This document shows positions 44,008 through 53,685 of a stretch of DNA of 64,000 nucleotides, piece by piece. The position numbers and the translations under genes are program-made. The stretch is from contig JAJCXN010000044.1 of assembly GCA_029263415.1 (NCBI GenBank), forward strand, positions 124,001 through 188,000, written 5' to 3'. Under the pieces are notes generated by a model. The model had not been told where the DNA came from. It saw nothing but the letters and a program-made list of their open reading frames with translations, and made no database searches. Positions within the stretch are counted from its first letter, which is position 1, and each line of letters begins with the position of its first letter. This DNA comes from Acidobacteriota bacterium (GTDB lineage Bacteria > Acidobacteriota > Thermoanaerobaculia > Multivoradales > Multivoraceae).

Positions 44008-44994
44008 ATGAAACGGATCCTCGCGACTCGACTGCTGAGCTCGTTGCTGGTGTTGTGGTTGGTGGTGACCCTGACATTTGTGGCGCTGCACGTAGCACCC
44101 GGAGATCCCGCCAGCACGATCCTCGACCCACGAGCGTCGCAAGATCAAATCGAACTGTTACGCGAGCACTACGGCTTCAATGACGGTTTGCTCTCACAGT
44201 ACGGAACCTGGATCTCGAACTGCATCCGAGGAGACCTAGGACTGTCCTTCCTCTACCAGCGTTCGGCAGCGAACGTCATCGGTTCCCATCTGTCAGCAAC
44301 GATACTCCTCGGTGGCTTCGCAACCTTGCTCGGCACCCTTTCTGGCCTAGGTCTAGGACTCCTCGCTGCCGTCAAACGAGGCCGACGAACGGACCTTGTA
44401 ATCCGACTTGTCGGCTTGGTCCTCTACGCCACGCCGACCTTCTGGTTGGGTTTGATGCTGGCGCTCTTATTCGCCGGCGGCGTGTGGAACTGGCTACCTT
44501 CAGCGGGAATGCTGTCACCACTCACTGCGCCCGGAGCGAGTCCGTGGCATCCAGCTCAGTGGATCGATCTGCTTCGCCACCTGCTGCTGCCTGGCTCCGT
44601 GCTGGCCGCGCCCTTGGCCGTTCAGATCTCCCGCCACGTGCGCTTCGGACTCGAAGCGCAGCTCGAGCTGGACTACGTCACCGCTGGTCGATCGATGGGT
44701 TTGAGCGAGCGCCGACTACTAATCCTCGCTTTACGCAACAGCATCGGTCCCTTGGTGCAAGTGCTGGGTGTGTGGATGCCGGTGCTGGTCAGTGGCGCCG
44801 TGGTCATCGAACAGGTGTTCTCTTGGCCAGGCTTGGGTGCGGTCGCAGTGAACGCGATTTCCGGGCGCGACTACCCGCTGGTGCTGGCGCTCACCCTGCT
44901 CACTGCGACGTGCGTGGTCCTGGCCAATCTGACGGCTGACCTGGTGCATGCTTGCCTTGACCCGCGTGTGCGCGCTGCTAAGGAGGCTCAATGA
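44008..44994 (+). CDS. ABC transporter permease, DppB type
   Basis: A 328-residue inner-membrane permease with about six TM helices. It begins with LLSSLLVLWLVVTLTFVALHVAPGDP, the DppB/OppB N-terminal signature, and contains the EAA loop (DYVTAGRSMGLSERRLLILALRNS) that docks to the ATPase. It follows the binding-protein gene after 26 bases and overlaps the next permease by four bases (ATGA). Confidence 0.95.
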   Translation: MKRILATRLLSSLLVLWLVVTLTFVALHVAPGDPASTILDPRASQDQIELLREHYGFNDGLLSQYGTWISNCIRGDLGLSFLYQRSAANVIGSHLSATILLGGFATLLGTLSGLGLGLLAAVKRGRRTDLVIRLVGLVLYATPTFWLGLMLALLFAGGVWNWLPSAGMLSPLTAPGASPWHPAQWIDLLRHLLLPGSVLAAPLAVQISRHVRFGLEAQLELDYVTAGRSMGLSERRLLILALRNSIGPLVQVLGVWMPVLVSGAVVIEQVFSWPGLGAVAVNAISGRDYPLVLALTLLTATCVVLANLTADLVHACLDPRVRAAKEAQ

Positions 44995-45983
44995 CCGACG
45001 CCAGATCAGGATATGAGGGCCACCGCGCGATCGGCGCAAGCGCGTCGAGCTACGTGGCGGCGGGGATCCTCCTCGTCTGGGCCCTAGTTGCAGCTGGCGC
45101 ACCCCTGTTTCAGCCGTCGCAACAGCAACAGGCCCTCCTACGAGCCACTGACAGCAATTCCATTTCGCTGCTTGCACCTCTAGCGCACGGCCACCTGGTG
45201 CCCCTTGTGGGCCGGACCGAACGCTACACGTTTGTGCAAAGCGACCGGGCTGATGGATCACACAAACAACGAGCGGTGAGCCAGCATCGATTCTGGCTTG
45301 GCACTGACCGCATTGGCAACGACGTCGCAGTGAGCATCGCCCGAGGCGCTCGCACATCCCTCGTTGTCGGCTTGTTCGCGGCACTTCTTGCGTCGACCGT
45401 CGGTGTGGCGGTTGGAGCGATCGCGGGTCTGGCATCGCCCCTCCTCGACGCAGCTTTGATGCGCCTGGTCGATGCGATGCTCGCGTTTCCGCTCCTGCTT
45501 CTGGTGTTGATGCTGGACCTTCTGTTCGACCCAGGCCTTCTAGCGCTGGTACTGATCCTTAGCAGCGCTCAATGGATGGGTGTGGCGCGGGTGGTGCGAG
45601 CGGAGATGCTCCGACTGCGCAACGCGCCCTTTGTGGTGGCTGCGCGAGCGGTCGGTGCTCGCGGAATCCCCCTTTTCTTGCGACACTTGCTCCCCAACGC
45701 GCTGCAACCGATTCTGCTGTCGAGCCTGTTGCTGGTCGGCGACTCAATCTTGCTCGAATCCGCGGTGTCCTTTCTCGGTTTCGGCACCGCGTCCGAGCTC
45801 GAGAGCTGGGGCAGGCTGGTCGACGCCGGGCGCGGGTTCCTCACCGACGCGTGGTGGATCAGCGCCTTCCCGGGCCTCGCGATCGTGATGGTCGTCACTG
45901 CTCTCAACCTGCTCGGAGATGCCAGGATCAGCGCGCCGCTTCGGCGTCGCATGCTTTGGACAGGATCAGCGCGGCGTAGCTAG
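44991..45983 (+). CDS. ABC transporter permease, DppC type, with enlarged first periplasmic loop
   Basis: A 330-residue permease. After the first TM helix (about 20-40) comes a loop of some 70 residues before FWLGTDRIGNDV, where most DppC proteins have about 30. The core has the EAA loop FVVAARAVGARGIPLFLRHLLPN and the C-terminal SFLGFGTASELESWGRLV. It pairs with the DppB-type permease, with which it is translationally coupled. Confidence 0.94.
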   Translation: MTDARSGYEGHRAIGASASSYVAAGILLVWALVAAGAPLFQPSQQQQALLRATDSNSISLLAPLAHGHLVPLVGRTERYTFVQSDRADGSHKQRAVSQHRFWLGTDRIGNDVAVSIARGARTSLVVGLFAALLASTVGVAVGAIAGLASPLLDAALMRLVDAMLAFPLLLLVLMLDLLFDPGLLALVLILSSAQWMGVARVVRAEMLRLRNAPFVVAARAVGARGIPLFLRHLLPNALQPILLSSLLLVGDSILLESAVSFLGFGTASELESWGRLVDAGRGFLTDAWWISAFPGLAIVMVVTALNLLGDARISAPLRRRMLWTGSARRS

Positions 45984-46024
45984 TTGCCAGCGGATCCCGT
46001 CCCTACTTTCACCTCGCATACAAA

Positions 46025-47152
46025 ATGACAAACCAACTCTCCTCACCGCTGCTCACCGCAGACTTCGAGTTCGACTTGCCACCGGAACTGATTCCGTCAC
46101 GGCCGAACCGTGGTTCGAGCCGCTTGATGGTGATCAACCCTGACGGAACCCGGACGCACGATTCATTCTCAGAACTCGACCGCCTGCTAAGTGCGGGCGA
46201 CCTCTTGGTGCTCAACGACACGCGGGTGCTCCGAGCCCGCCTTCGCGGTCATCGCATGAATATCGAAATATCAACAGACGGACACGAGTCGCTCCAACTC
46301 GGGGGCGCGATCGAGGCATTGATGCTCGAACCGGTGGTCACCTCGAAACGCCAAGACGAGCGCACCACCACCTGGACCGCAATGTTGCGCCCGGGAAAGC
46401 GTCAGCGACCGGGGCAACGGCTCGAGATCGCCGGGCTCAAGGCCACAGTCGCCCACCGCGATGGCGATCTTTTTGTCCTCCGTTTCGCAGCCACCGAAGA
46501 CCAACTGCTGGCCACCATGGAGGCAGCGGGAGAGTTGCCCTTGCCTCCTTATCTAGGTCGTACTGCCGATCGCAACGACGATGTCGACTACCAGACGGTG
46601 TTCGCTTCCAAACTAGGCGCAGTGGCCGCCCCCACTGCCGGCCTTCATTTCAGCGAAGCGCAACTCGACTCCCTCGCCGAGCGAGGCATCACCAACGCCA
46701 AGCTGACTTTGCACGTCGGCCCAGGGACATTCAGACCCGTCAACGTCGACGACGCGCGCGAGCACAGCATGGGTGCCGAACGCTACGAGATCCCCCAAGA
46801 CACCGCCGAGACGATCGCCCGCACCAAACGCGATGGTGGGCGGGTGATCGCAGTCGGCACCACCGTCACCCGCACGCTCGAAGGAGCTGCGGTGATCGCC
46901 AACGAGGTGACCAATGGCTCCCTCGCGGGAAGCGGCCGCACAGACATCTTCATCGCTCCGGGGCACTCCTTCAAGGTGATTGATGGCCTGATCACCAATT
47001 TCCACCTGCCGCGCTCAACTCTGCTGATGCTGGTGGCCGCCTTGATCGGTCGAGACCGGGTGTTAGAGGCCTACGCCGAGGCAGTCCAACACCAGTACAA
47101 CTTCTACTCCTACGGCGACGCCATGCTCGTTTGGCCACCCAGCGGGGACTAG
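46025..47152 (+). CDS. queA: S-adenosylmethionine:tRNA ribosyltransferase-isomerase QueA
   Basis: Transfers and isomerises the ribosyl group of SAM onto preQ1-tRNA to give epoxyqueuosine. The 375 residues include FDLPPELIPSRPN, LVLNDTRVLRARLRG, LPLPPYLGR, the active-site-lining PTAGLHFS and LHVGPGTFRPV, and NFHLPRSTLLMLVAAL, all strongly conserved. It starts 41 bases after the permease gene and ends one base before larE. No other queuosine gene is in the window. Confidence 0.96.
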   Translation: MTNQLSSPLLTADFEFDLPPELIPSRPNRGSSRLMVINPDGTRTHDSFSELDRLLSAGDLLVLNDTRVLRARLRGHRMNIEISTDGHESLQLGGAIEALMLEPVVTSKRQDERTTTWTAMLRPGKRQRPGQRLEIAGLKATVAHRDGDLFVLRFAATEDQLLATMEAAGELPLPPYLGRTADRNDDVDYQTVFASKLGAVAAPTAGLHFSEAQLDSLAERGITNAKLTLHVGPGTFRPVNVDDAREHSMGAERYEIPQDTAETIARTKRDGGRVIAVGTTVTRTLEGAAVIANEVTNGSLAGSGRTDIFIAPGHSFKVIDGLITNFHLPRSTLLMLVAALIGRDRVLEAYAEAVQHQYNFYSYGDAMLVWPPSGD

Positions 47153-47153
47153 G

Positions 47154-48688
<1,535 letters not shown>

Positions 48689-48731
48689 GAGCTTGCTGAG
48701 ACCCCGCTCCGCTGGTCGGTCCAGATCGCAT

Positions 48732-49184
48732 TCAGTCCAGATCGCGGTTGGACGCGTCGTCCTTGGAGCGACTCCCGATCCTCGGCCGGCGAGCCGAAAC
48801 CCGAGGTTTCAACGACAGCGGCACTGCAAAAAACACGGCAACGATGCCCACGCAAAACCACGGCACCAGCGGCGCTGCCAGTTGCTCACTCATCGGCGCC
48901 ATGGCGCGGAACAGAAAGAACGGGCCGACTGGAGCCAGCAGATAAAACGCGCAGATGGACCAGCGATCGAAGCCCTCGAGCCCAACCGATCGGCGTATGT
49001 AGACATTGCCCAGCAGCCACCCCGCAGCGGCAGCGCAGCTGTACAGTGGATACAGACCAAGGCTCAATGAGCCGGCCAGATGAAGCCAAGCCCCAAGACC
49101 AATCCGATTCAGGCCAAAGACAACCACACAGGCCGTCGAGAAGGCGGCAAGGACGACTTCGATGGGCGACGGTTTCAGGCCCAT
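48732..49184 (-). CDS. Membrane protein of unknown function
   Basis: A 150-residue protein with about four hydrophobic segments (near 8-26, 30-60, 75-98, 105-122) and an Arg/Lys/Asp-rich cytoplasmic tail (RRPRIGSRSKDD). The segment LHLAGSLSLGLYPLYSCAAAAGWLLGN is regular and hydrophobic with a coding-like composition. I do not recognise a family. It lies 55 bases after gcvH on the same strand and may be the last gene of that unit. Confidence 0.72.
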   Translation of the reverse strand: MGLKPSPIEVVLAAFSTACVVVFGLNRIGLGAWLHLAGSLSLGLYPLYSCAAAAGWLLGNVYIRRSVGLEGFDRWSICAFYLLAPVGPFFLFRAMAPMSEQLAAPLVPWFCVGIVAVFFAVPLSLKPRVSARRPRIGSRSKDDASNRDLD

Positions 49185-49239
49185 CTAGGTCGCGGCGAGC
49201 TCCGCAATGAGCTGCCAACCGGAACGACCACCGACTAGA

Positions 49240-49707
49240 CTAGCCTTCCTCTTCATCCGAGGCCTCGTCGCCGAGATCGTCGTCAACGCCATCTCCGGCG
49301 TCCTCGCCCAACTCAGGATCAACGTCGACATCGCCGATAAACTCACGATAGGCGTCGACGGTCATCAGCTCTTCGTGAGCGGAGGCATCCTCAGGTCGCA
49401 TCTTGACTAGCCAGCCGTCACCATGCGGATCTTCGTTCAGCAGCTCCGGACGATCGAGCACCTCTTCGTTAACAGCGACGATCTCGCCCGCCATTGGAGC
49501 AAACAGCTCGGCTACCGCCTTCACCGATTCGATGGTACCGATCTCGCCCTCAGCGTCAAAGTGGCTGCCGACGCCTGGCAGTTCGACAAAGACAACGTCA
49601 CCGAGTTCTTCTTGAGCAAAGAAGGTAATACCCAGCACGTAGTCCCCCTCCTCCGTGGGTTCCACCCACTCGTGTTCTTGGCTGTAGTAGCGATCGTCTG
49701 AATACAT
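49240..49707 (-). CDS. gcvH: Glycine cleavage system H protein with acidic C-terminal tail
   Basis: Lipoyl carrier that shuttles the aminomethyl group from GcvP to GcvT. The 155 residues include YYSQEHEWVEP, GDYVLGITFFAQEELGDVVFVELP, IESVKAV with the lipoylated Lys, and the conserved DGWLVKM. The domain ends at about residue 125; the last 30 residues are almost all acidic (for example DPELGEDAGDGVDDDLGDE), which is not usual for H proteins. It follows gcvT after 50 bases. Confidence 0.95.
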   Translation of the reverse strand: MYSDDRYYSQEHEWVEPTEEGDYVLGITFFAQEELGDVVFVELPGVGSHFDAEGEIGTIESVKAVAELFAPMAGEIVAVNEEVLDRPELLNEDPHGDGWLVKMRPEDASAHEELMTVDAYREFIGDVDVDPELGEDAGDGVDDDLGDEASDEEEG

Positions 49708-49757
49708 GGCGGGTCAACTCCAGTTTGGATGCCTCGTGGAAGGCGAAGAGGTGGGCG

Positions 49758-50894
49758 TTACTTCACTCGTGAGTAAAAGGGCAGCTTGACCACATGACCT
49801 TCTACTCCTGCTCTGCGAACTTCTGCAGTGACCGACGAGCCCGCTGCGGGCCGATCGAACACCTGATCTGATTCTATGCGGGCGATACCGATGGACTTTT
49901 CCAAAGTCGGGCTCCACGAGCCGCTGGTAACGACTCCCTGGATACCGTTCACCTCGATCGGATAGCCAGTGCGCGCCATGGCTCGACCTTCCAGCTCAAA
50001 GCCAACCAACTGTTGCTTGACACCTTCAGTGCGTTGTTGAGCGAGGCGCTCAGAGCCCGGAAACGCTGCGCCCTTCTTGAGCTTGACGAACCAGCCGACG
50101 CCCGCTTCAATCGGCGTGATGTCAGCCCCAATGTCTTGCCCGCTGAGCATCATCCCGGCTTCTAGGCGGAGCGTGTCGCGCGCAGCAAGACCGGCCGGCA
50201 CTAAGCCGTGAGGGCCACCCACTCTTAGTAGGTCCTGCCACAGAGCCACCGCAGCTTGGTTCTCCACGTACAACTCGAAACCATCTTCACCGGTGTAGCC
50301 CGTGCGAGAGACAATCGCATCTACGCCCGCAACCGGAGCCTTGGCGAAATGGTAGTAGCCCAAATTGTCCAGATCGAGATCGCACAGCTGTCGAAGAATC
50401 TCAAGCGCCTCAGGCCCCTGCAGCGCGATCAGCGCCATCTCGTCACTACGGTCTGCCACCTCAACGTCGTGACCTGACGCTCGCTCGCTGATCCACGGTA
50501 CATCTTCACTGCGTCCGGCGGCGTTGATCACCAGCATGAACTCATCGCTTGCCATTCGATATACCAAAAGGTCATCGATGAAGCCAGCGCGCTCGTTCAA
50601 CAGAGCGCTGTACTGGGCTTGGCCAATCGCAAGTTTGCTCACGTTGTTGGGAGTCAACTGCTGGAGAAAGGACTCAGCGTCCTGGCCTCGCACAAAAACT
50701 TCGCCCATGTGAGAGACATCAAACAAACCGGCAGCGCGACGGACCGCGTGGTGTTCTTCGACCTGGCTGCCATAGCGGACCGGCATGGCGTATCCGGCAA
50801 ACGGTACCATCCGGCCACCCGCCGCAACATGGGCCGAATGAAGAGGAGTGTGAAGCAAAGGAGTGTCTGAGGAAGCCATCTGGGAAGTGCTCAT
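49758..50894 (-). CDS. gcvT: Aminomethyltransferase, glycine cleavage system T protein
   Basis: Transfers the one-carbon unit from the H protein to tetrahydrofolate, releasing ammonia. The 378 residues contain LHSAHVAAGGRMVPFAGYAMPVRYG (conserved start; shown here as AGGRMVPFAGYAMP), VSHMGE with the folate region, SRTGYTGEDGFELY, GLAARDTLRLEAGM and VTSGSWSPTLEKSIGIA. A second Met five codons later (MASSDT) is an alternative start. gcvP is not in the window. The short upstream gap shows no glycine riboswitch pattern. Confidence 0.95.
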   Translation of the reverse strand: MSTSQMASSDTPLLHTPLHSAHVAAGGRMVPFAGYAMPVRYGSQVEEHHAVRRAAGLFDVSHMGEVFVRGQDAESFLQQLTPNNVSKLAIGQAQYSALLNERAGFIDDLLVYRMASDEFMLVINAAGRSEDVPWISERASGHDVEVADRSDEMALIALQGPEALEILRQLCDLDLDNLGYYHFAKAPVAGVDAIVSRTGYTGEDGFELYVENQAAVALWQDLLRVGGPHGLVPAGLAARDTLRLEAGMMLSGQDIGADITPIEAGVGWFVKLKKGAAFPGSERLAQQRTEGVKQQLVGFELEGRAMARTGYPIEVNGIQGVVTSGSWSPTLEKSIGIARIESDQVFDRPAAGSSVTAEVRRAGVEGHVVKLPFYSRVK

Positions 50895-50988
50895 AGCTAT
50901 TCATGGTGGGAGCGATTGCTCACTCCATCCGTCGACGAAACGCTCGGTTCGGTGCCATCAGCGGGCGGTTCACCGAGTGAGCCGTAGC

Positions 50989-51363
50989 CTACTCTTCGTC
51001 CTCTTGTTCGTCGCCAGCATCCTCGGCTTCGTTGGCAAGCAACGCGTCGAGAGTCGGGCTGTCAGCAGCGTCGAGCGGTAACTCGAGCCGATCCTGCAAC
51101 AGGCTCCTCGCTCGATCAAGCTGGTCTTCGTGAACAAACAAGATGTACTGACCGAGCAACGAGAGATTGGTCGGCTCCTGCGAGAAGTTGCGTGACTCGA
51201 CCACGCACTGGACGCCCTCGCTCTGTAAGAACCCGGCTGCCAGGGTTGCTTCGATCTCCTCCGGTAGAGCGACCAAGGGTACCCACTGCAAACGCGAGTC
51301 GGGTTTCGCACCGTCCGGATCGCGTGCTTCAGCAGCGCCGGTGGCGAGGGTGTCGTCTGACAA
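50989..51363 (-). CDS. DUF2007-type small protein
   Basis: A 124-residue protein with a small ferredoxin-like domain: WVPLVALPEEIEATLAAGFLQSEGVQCVVES and FVHEDQLDRARSLLQ fit the DUF2007 pattern (a putative signal-transduction domain). (Key motifs: LPEEIEATLAAGFLQSEGV.) The C-terminus is acidic (EAEDAGDEQEDEE), as in the nearby GcvH. Function unknown. It is on the same strand as gcvT, about 94 bases upstream. Confidence 0.75.
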   Translation of the reverse strand: MSDDTLATGAAEARDPDGAKPDSRLQWVPLVALPEEIEATLAAGFLQSEGVQCVVESRNFSQEPTNLSLLGQYILFVHEDQLDRARSLLQDRLELPLDAADSPTLDALLANEAEDAGDEQEDEE

Positions 51364-51398
51364 GAGGAAGCTCCTAGGTCTTGCTGGTGCGGGTCGCG

Positions 51399-51692
51399 CT
51401 AGCGCTCGTCGCCGTCGCCGTCGCCGTCGGGACTCTCGTCATCACTCGCGGCACCATTGACGAACCCACTATAGCGGCCGATCGAGTCGTCGACCTGGCG
51501 TTTGACAACGTCCCGGGCTAGATCCATCAACCGATCGCCTTGGTAGCGCCCCACGACGTAGCCGAGCAAGCCAACAACACTCACCGAGGTGAGCGGATGG
51601 TCGCGAACCAACTGGCGCCAATCGAGCGTCTCTGGCACCACTCGATCGACCCATTGATCTTCAACCGAGCGGGTCTCTTCCGATTCGCTCAT
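51399..51692 (-). CDS. Small membrane-associated protein
   Basis: A 97-residue protein: acidic N-terminus, one hydrophobic helix LTSVSVVGLLGYVVGRYQG (about 34-52) preceded by RDHP, then an amphipathic helix and a tail of DG repeats. The order (charged arm, RDHP, glycine-rich TM) resembles the C-terminal anchor of ElaB/YqjD-type proteins. The gene next upstream has the same type of anchor. The 3' end contains a GTCGCC hexamer repeat. Function unknown. Confidence 0.68.
   Translation of the reverse strand: MSESEETRSVEDQWVDRVVPETLDWRQLVRDHPLTSVSVVGLLGYVVGRYQGDRLMDLARDVVKRQVDDSIGRYSGFVNGAASDDESPDGDGDGDER
51408..51428. repeat. Hexamer repeat (GTCGCC)3 at the 3' end of the small membrane-associated protein gene
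   Basis: Three exact copies and a partial fourth; on the minus strand it encodes the DGDGDG tail of the protein at 51399-51692. In frame. Confidence 0.8.
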
Positions 51693-51713
51693 TGGGGGCG
51701 ACTCTTCAAGAGG

Positions 51714-52070
51714 TCAACGCCGATCGCCGCGCAGCACGTAGCCGAGCAAAAACCCGCAGCCGGCCGCGATTAGCACCGAGCGGCCCGGGTTGTCGCGAAC
51801 AAAGACGCCGATATCTGAGCCCAGTTGATCAACATCCTTGCGTGCTCGGTCGTACCCAAGGACCAGGTTCTCGCGAGCATGATCCGCGCGTTGCTTGGCG
51901 TAACTACCAGCCCTACCAGCCTGCGAACCGAATTCGCCGCCGACTTGTGCCAGTTTCTCTTTGGCTACACCGACGCTGCCTGCCACGGCTGTTCGCGCCT
52001 TGGTTACTGTGTCCTTTAGCGCCTCAACAGTTTCCGATTCACCGCCGACCGATCTAATTTTTTCCTTCAT
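51714..52070 (-). CDS. ElaB/YqjD/DUF883-like membrane-anchored protein
   Basis: A 118-residue protein with a long amphipathic, Ala/Lys-rich helix (about 10-75), then VFVRDNPGRSVLIAAGCGFLLGYVLRGDRR: the RxNP motif before a glycine-rich C-terminal TM helix is the DUF883 signature (key part FVRDNPGRSVLIAAGCGFLL). Family members in Enterobacteria tether ribosomes to the membrane in stationary phase; whether this holds here is unknown. It is followed after 21 bases by a second protein of similar anchor design. Confidence 0.8.
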   Translation of the reverse strand: MKEKIRSVGGESETVEALKDTVTKARTAVAGSVGVAKEKLAQVGGEFGSQAGRAGSYAKQRADHARENLVLGYDRARKDVDQLGSDIGVFVRDNPGRSVLIAAGCGFLLGYVLRGDRR

Positions 52071-52253
52071 GTTCCTTTAGCCTCCGAGCCGTTCACCGAC
52101 TGTGTACTCAATCTGAATACTGCCGCCGGGCGACTTTGGTTTCCCTACAAGAGACTCGTCGCCCCTGGTACGCCAATCTTAGCCGAAACTCTTTTGGTAC
52201 GATCCCCTCGTTCGCTCACCCCTTCTGCATTCGTTGGGGCTTTTGGAAGTGCC

Positions 52254-52329
52254 GGGGCAGTAGCTCAGCTGGGAGAGCACCGCGTTCGCATCGCGGGGGT
52301 CGAGGGTTCGAGTCCCTTCTGCTCCACCA
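52254..52329 (+). tRNA. tRNA-Ala (anticodon CGC)
   Basis: A 76-base cloverleaf. Acceptor GGGGCAG pairs with CTGCTCC and includes the G3-U70 wobble pair that is the identity element for alanyl-tRNA synthetase. The D arm is GCTC/GAGC, the anticodon stem CCGCG/CGCGG holds the loop TTCGCAT (anticodon CGC, reads GCG), and the T arm GAGGG/CCCTT-type stem holds TTCGAGT. Discriminator A and CCA are encoded. A hairpin follows five bases after the CCA. Confidence 0.97.
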
Positions 52330-52372
52330 CCACTTCCAGAATCGTGGTGGTACCACGATTCTTTGGAAGTGC
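52330..52372 (+). terminator. Long hairpin directly after tRNA-Ala
   Basis: ACTTCCAGAATCGTGGT-GGT-ACCACGATTCTTTGGAAGT: an 11-pair perfect inner stem (AGAATCGTGGT/ACCACGATTCT) with a 3-base loop, extended by ACTTCC/GGAAGT outside a small TT-containing bulge. Position suits a processing signal or terminator, although there is no T-run. A degenerate second copy occurs about 165 bases downstream. Confidence 0.5.
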
Positions 52373-52602
52373 TATCGCTGCTGACTCCAGGCGCCTTCGG
52401 CGCGTCGTCAGGAGAAGCGCTTGCGCTTGAGGAGCGCTGGGCGGCTGGGTGGGGTTCTCAGAGAACGGAGAGCCTGAAGCGCGGCATTACGGGAAACGCT
52501 CCAGAATCCTGGTGGGACCATGATTCTCTGGAAGGCTATCGCTGTTGTCTCCGAAGGGGCTTTCGGCGCGTCGTCAGGAGAAGCGCGTTCGCTTGAGGAG
52601 AG
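52334..52602. repeat. Imperfect direct repeat (two copies of about 104 bases, period about 165) after tRNA-Ala
   Basis: Copy 1 at 52334-52436 and copy 2 at 52499-52602 share the hairpin CCAGAATC..GATTCT..TGGAAG, CTATCGCTG, TTCGGCGCGTCGTCAGGAGAAGCGC and CGCTTGAGGAG. Each copy thus contains a long hairpin and a shorter GCGC-type stem (AGCGC-TT-GCGCT in copy 1). There is no coding pattern and no integrase gene nearby. It may be a mobile or expanding non-coding element. Confidence 0.75.
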
Positions 52603-52938
52603 CAAAGGGTGGCAGCACCATTTTCAACACGACGCGCAGGTTTGACGAAGTGAGGGCCTGTGGCCTCGCGGCTTCGGCCTCACACGGCGACGGCCAACAA
52701 TGCAAGATGAGCAGTCAATACTGGCCCCTTGCATCGGGCACGGGACTCCGAATGCCTGCCATCTTGCGGCGCTAAGCGCCCGACGACACCCGTGAGCACG
52801 GCGCCACGCTCGCAGAAGACGTACCCGGGCCTGAGCACGCTTGATGCGGCTGAGGACTGGACATCGCAAGGCCCTGCGGAGCCCGCAGGTGTATGGGCTG
52901 CTTGGCCTAAACGCAGCCTGAAGGGCTGGCGTGGGGCG
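52603..52938. other. Non-coding stretch between the tRNA-linked repeats and the PIMT gene
   Basis: No gene is supported. It contains an inverted repeat GTGAGGGCC ... GGCCTCAC (52649-52681) and GCCTGCGG-like inverted segments near 52873-52890. The GC-rich repeats continue in weaker form from the element upstream. Confidence 0.4.
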
Positions 52939-53685
52939 CTAGCGACCGGGAGGACCTGAGGGGCGGTCGTCGGTGACGTCGACCATGGGGCGCATGCGGA
53001 CGACATCGACTCGGCGGCGGCGGAGAGTTCCGTTGGGCCGCTTCTCGATGAGTTGTAGCTCTTGCAGGAAGCCGCCGAGGGGGACCACCATCCTGCCGCC
53101 GACTTTGAGCTGCTTGATGAGTTCCTCAGGGATCTCTTCAGGCGCGGCGGTGAGCACGATGGCGTCGAATGGCCCTTCATCAGGGAGGCCTTCGTAGCCG
53201 TTGCCCACTCGCACCTGGATGTTGTCGTAGCCAAGGCCAGCGAGGGTGGCGCGAGCGGCTGCTGCACGTTCGGGCACGATTTCCATCGAGAAGACTTCTT
53301 TGCCGAGGTTCGCGAGCACAGCGGTGTGGTAGCCGCTGCCAGTTCCGATTTCAAGAATCCGCTCGGTACCCACGAGTTCCAGCAGCTCGGTCATGCGAGC
53401 GATCGCGTAGGGCTCGGGTACGCCATACTGGCTATCGAGAGTGAGAGCTCCCGCGCCATAGGCGCGTTCCCGCATGGGCACGGGCACGAACAGGTGACGA
53501 GGCACGGAGCGCATTGCAGAAAGGACATTTGGCGCCTCCACCCCACGCGAGCGGACGAACTGCTCGACCATCACTTCGCGTCGAAAAGAGAATCGGTCTG
53601 CGTCGATCTCCTGGGCGCCGGCTGCGCCGCCAGCGTGCAAGATCACACCCAGCACCAACGGCAGCACCACGGCACTAGGAAACAT
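52939..53685 (-). CDS. pcm: Protein-L-isoaspartate O-methyltransferase, exported
   Basis: Methylates isoaspartyl residues of damaged proteins using SAM. The domain is clear: VPRHLFVP, the DSQYGVPEPYAIARMTELL segment (in place of the usual GQTISQP), ILEIGTGSGYHTAVLA (SAM site), YDNIQVRVGNGYEGLP and FDAIVLTAAPEEIPE. From the ATG at 53685 the first 24 residues (SAVVLPLVLGVILHAGGAAGA) form a signal peptide, so the enzyme is predicted to act in the periplasm, which would require a SAM source there or a membrane-tethered cytoplasmic orientation. The frame opens 17 codons earlier. Confidence 0.9.
   Translation of the reverse strand: MFPSAVVLPLVLGVILHAGGAAGAQEIDADRFSFRREVMVEQFVRSRGVEAPNVLSAMRSVPRHLFVPVPMRERAYGAGALTLDSQYGVPEPYAIARMTELLELVGTERILEIGTGSGYHTAVLANLGKEVFSMEIVPERAAAARATLAGLGYDNIQVRVGNGYEGLPDEGPFDAIVLTAAPEEIPEELIKQLKVGGRMVVPLGGFLQELQLIEKRPNGTLRRRRVDVVRMRPMVDVTDDRPSGPPGR

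Noticed and set aside
50895-50988. Possible glycine riboswitch upstream of gcvT
   Set aside because: The gap is too short and lacks the conserved aptamer elements.
52254-52602. tRNA-Ala with following direct repeats as an attachment site of an integrated element
   Set aside because: The repeats do not duplicate the tRNA 3' end, and no integrase or mobile gene is nearby.
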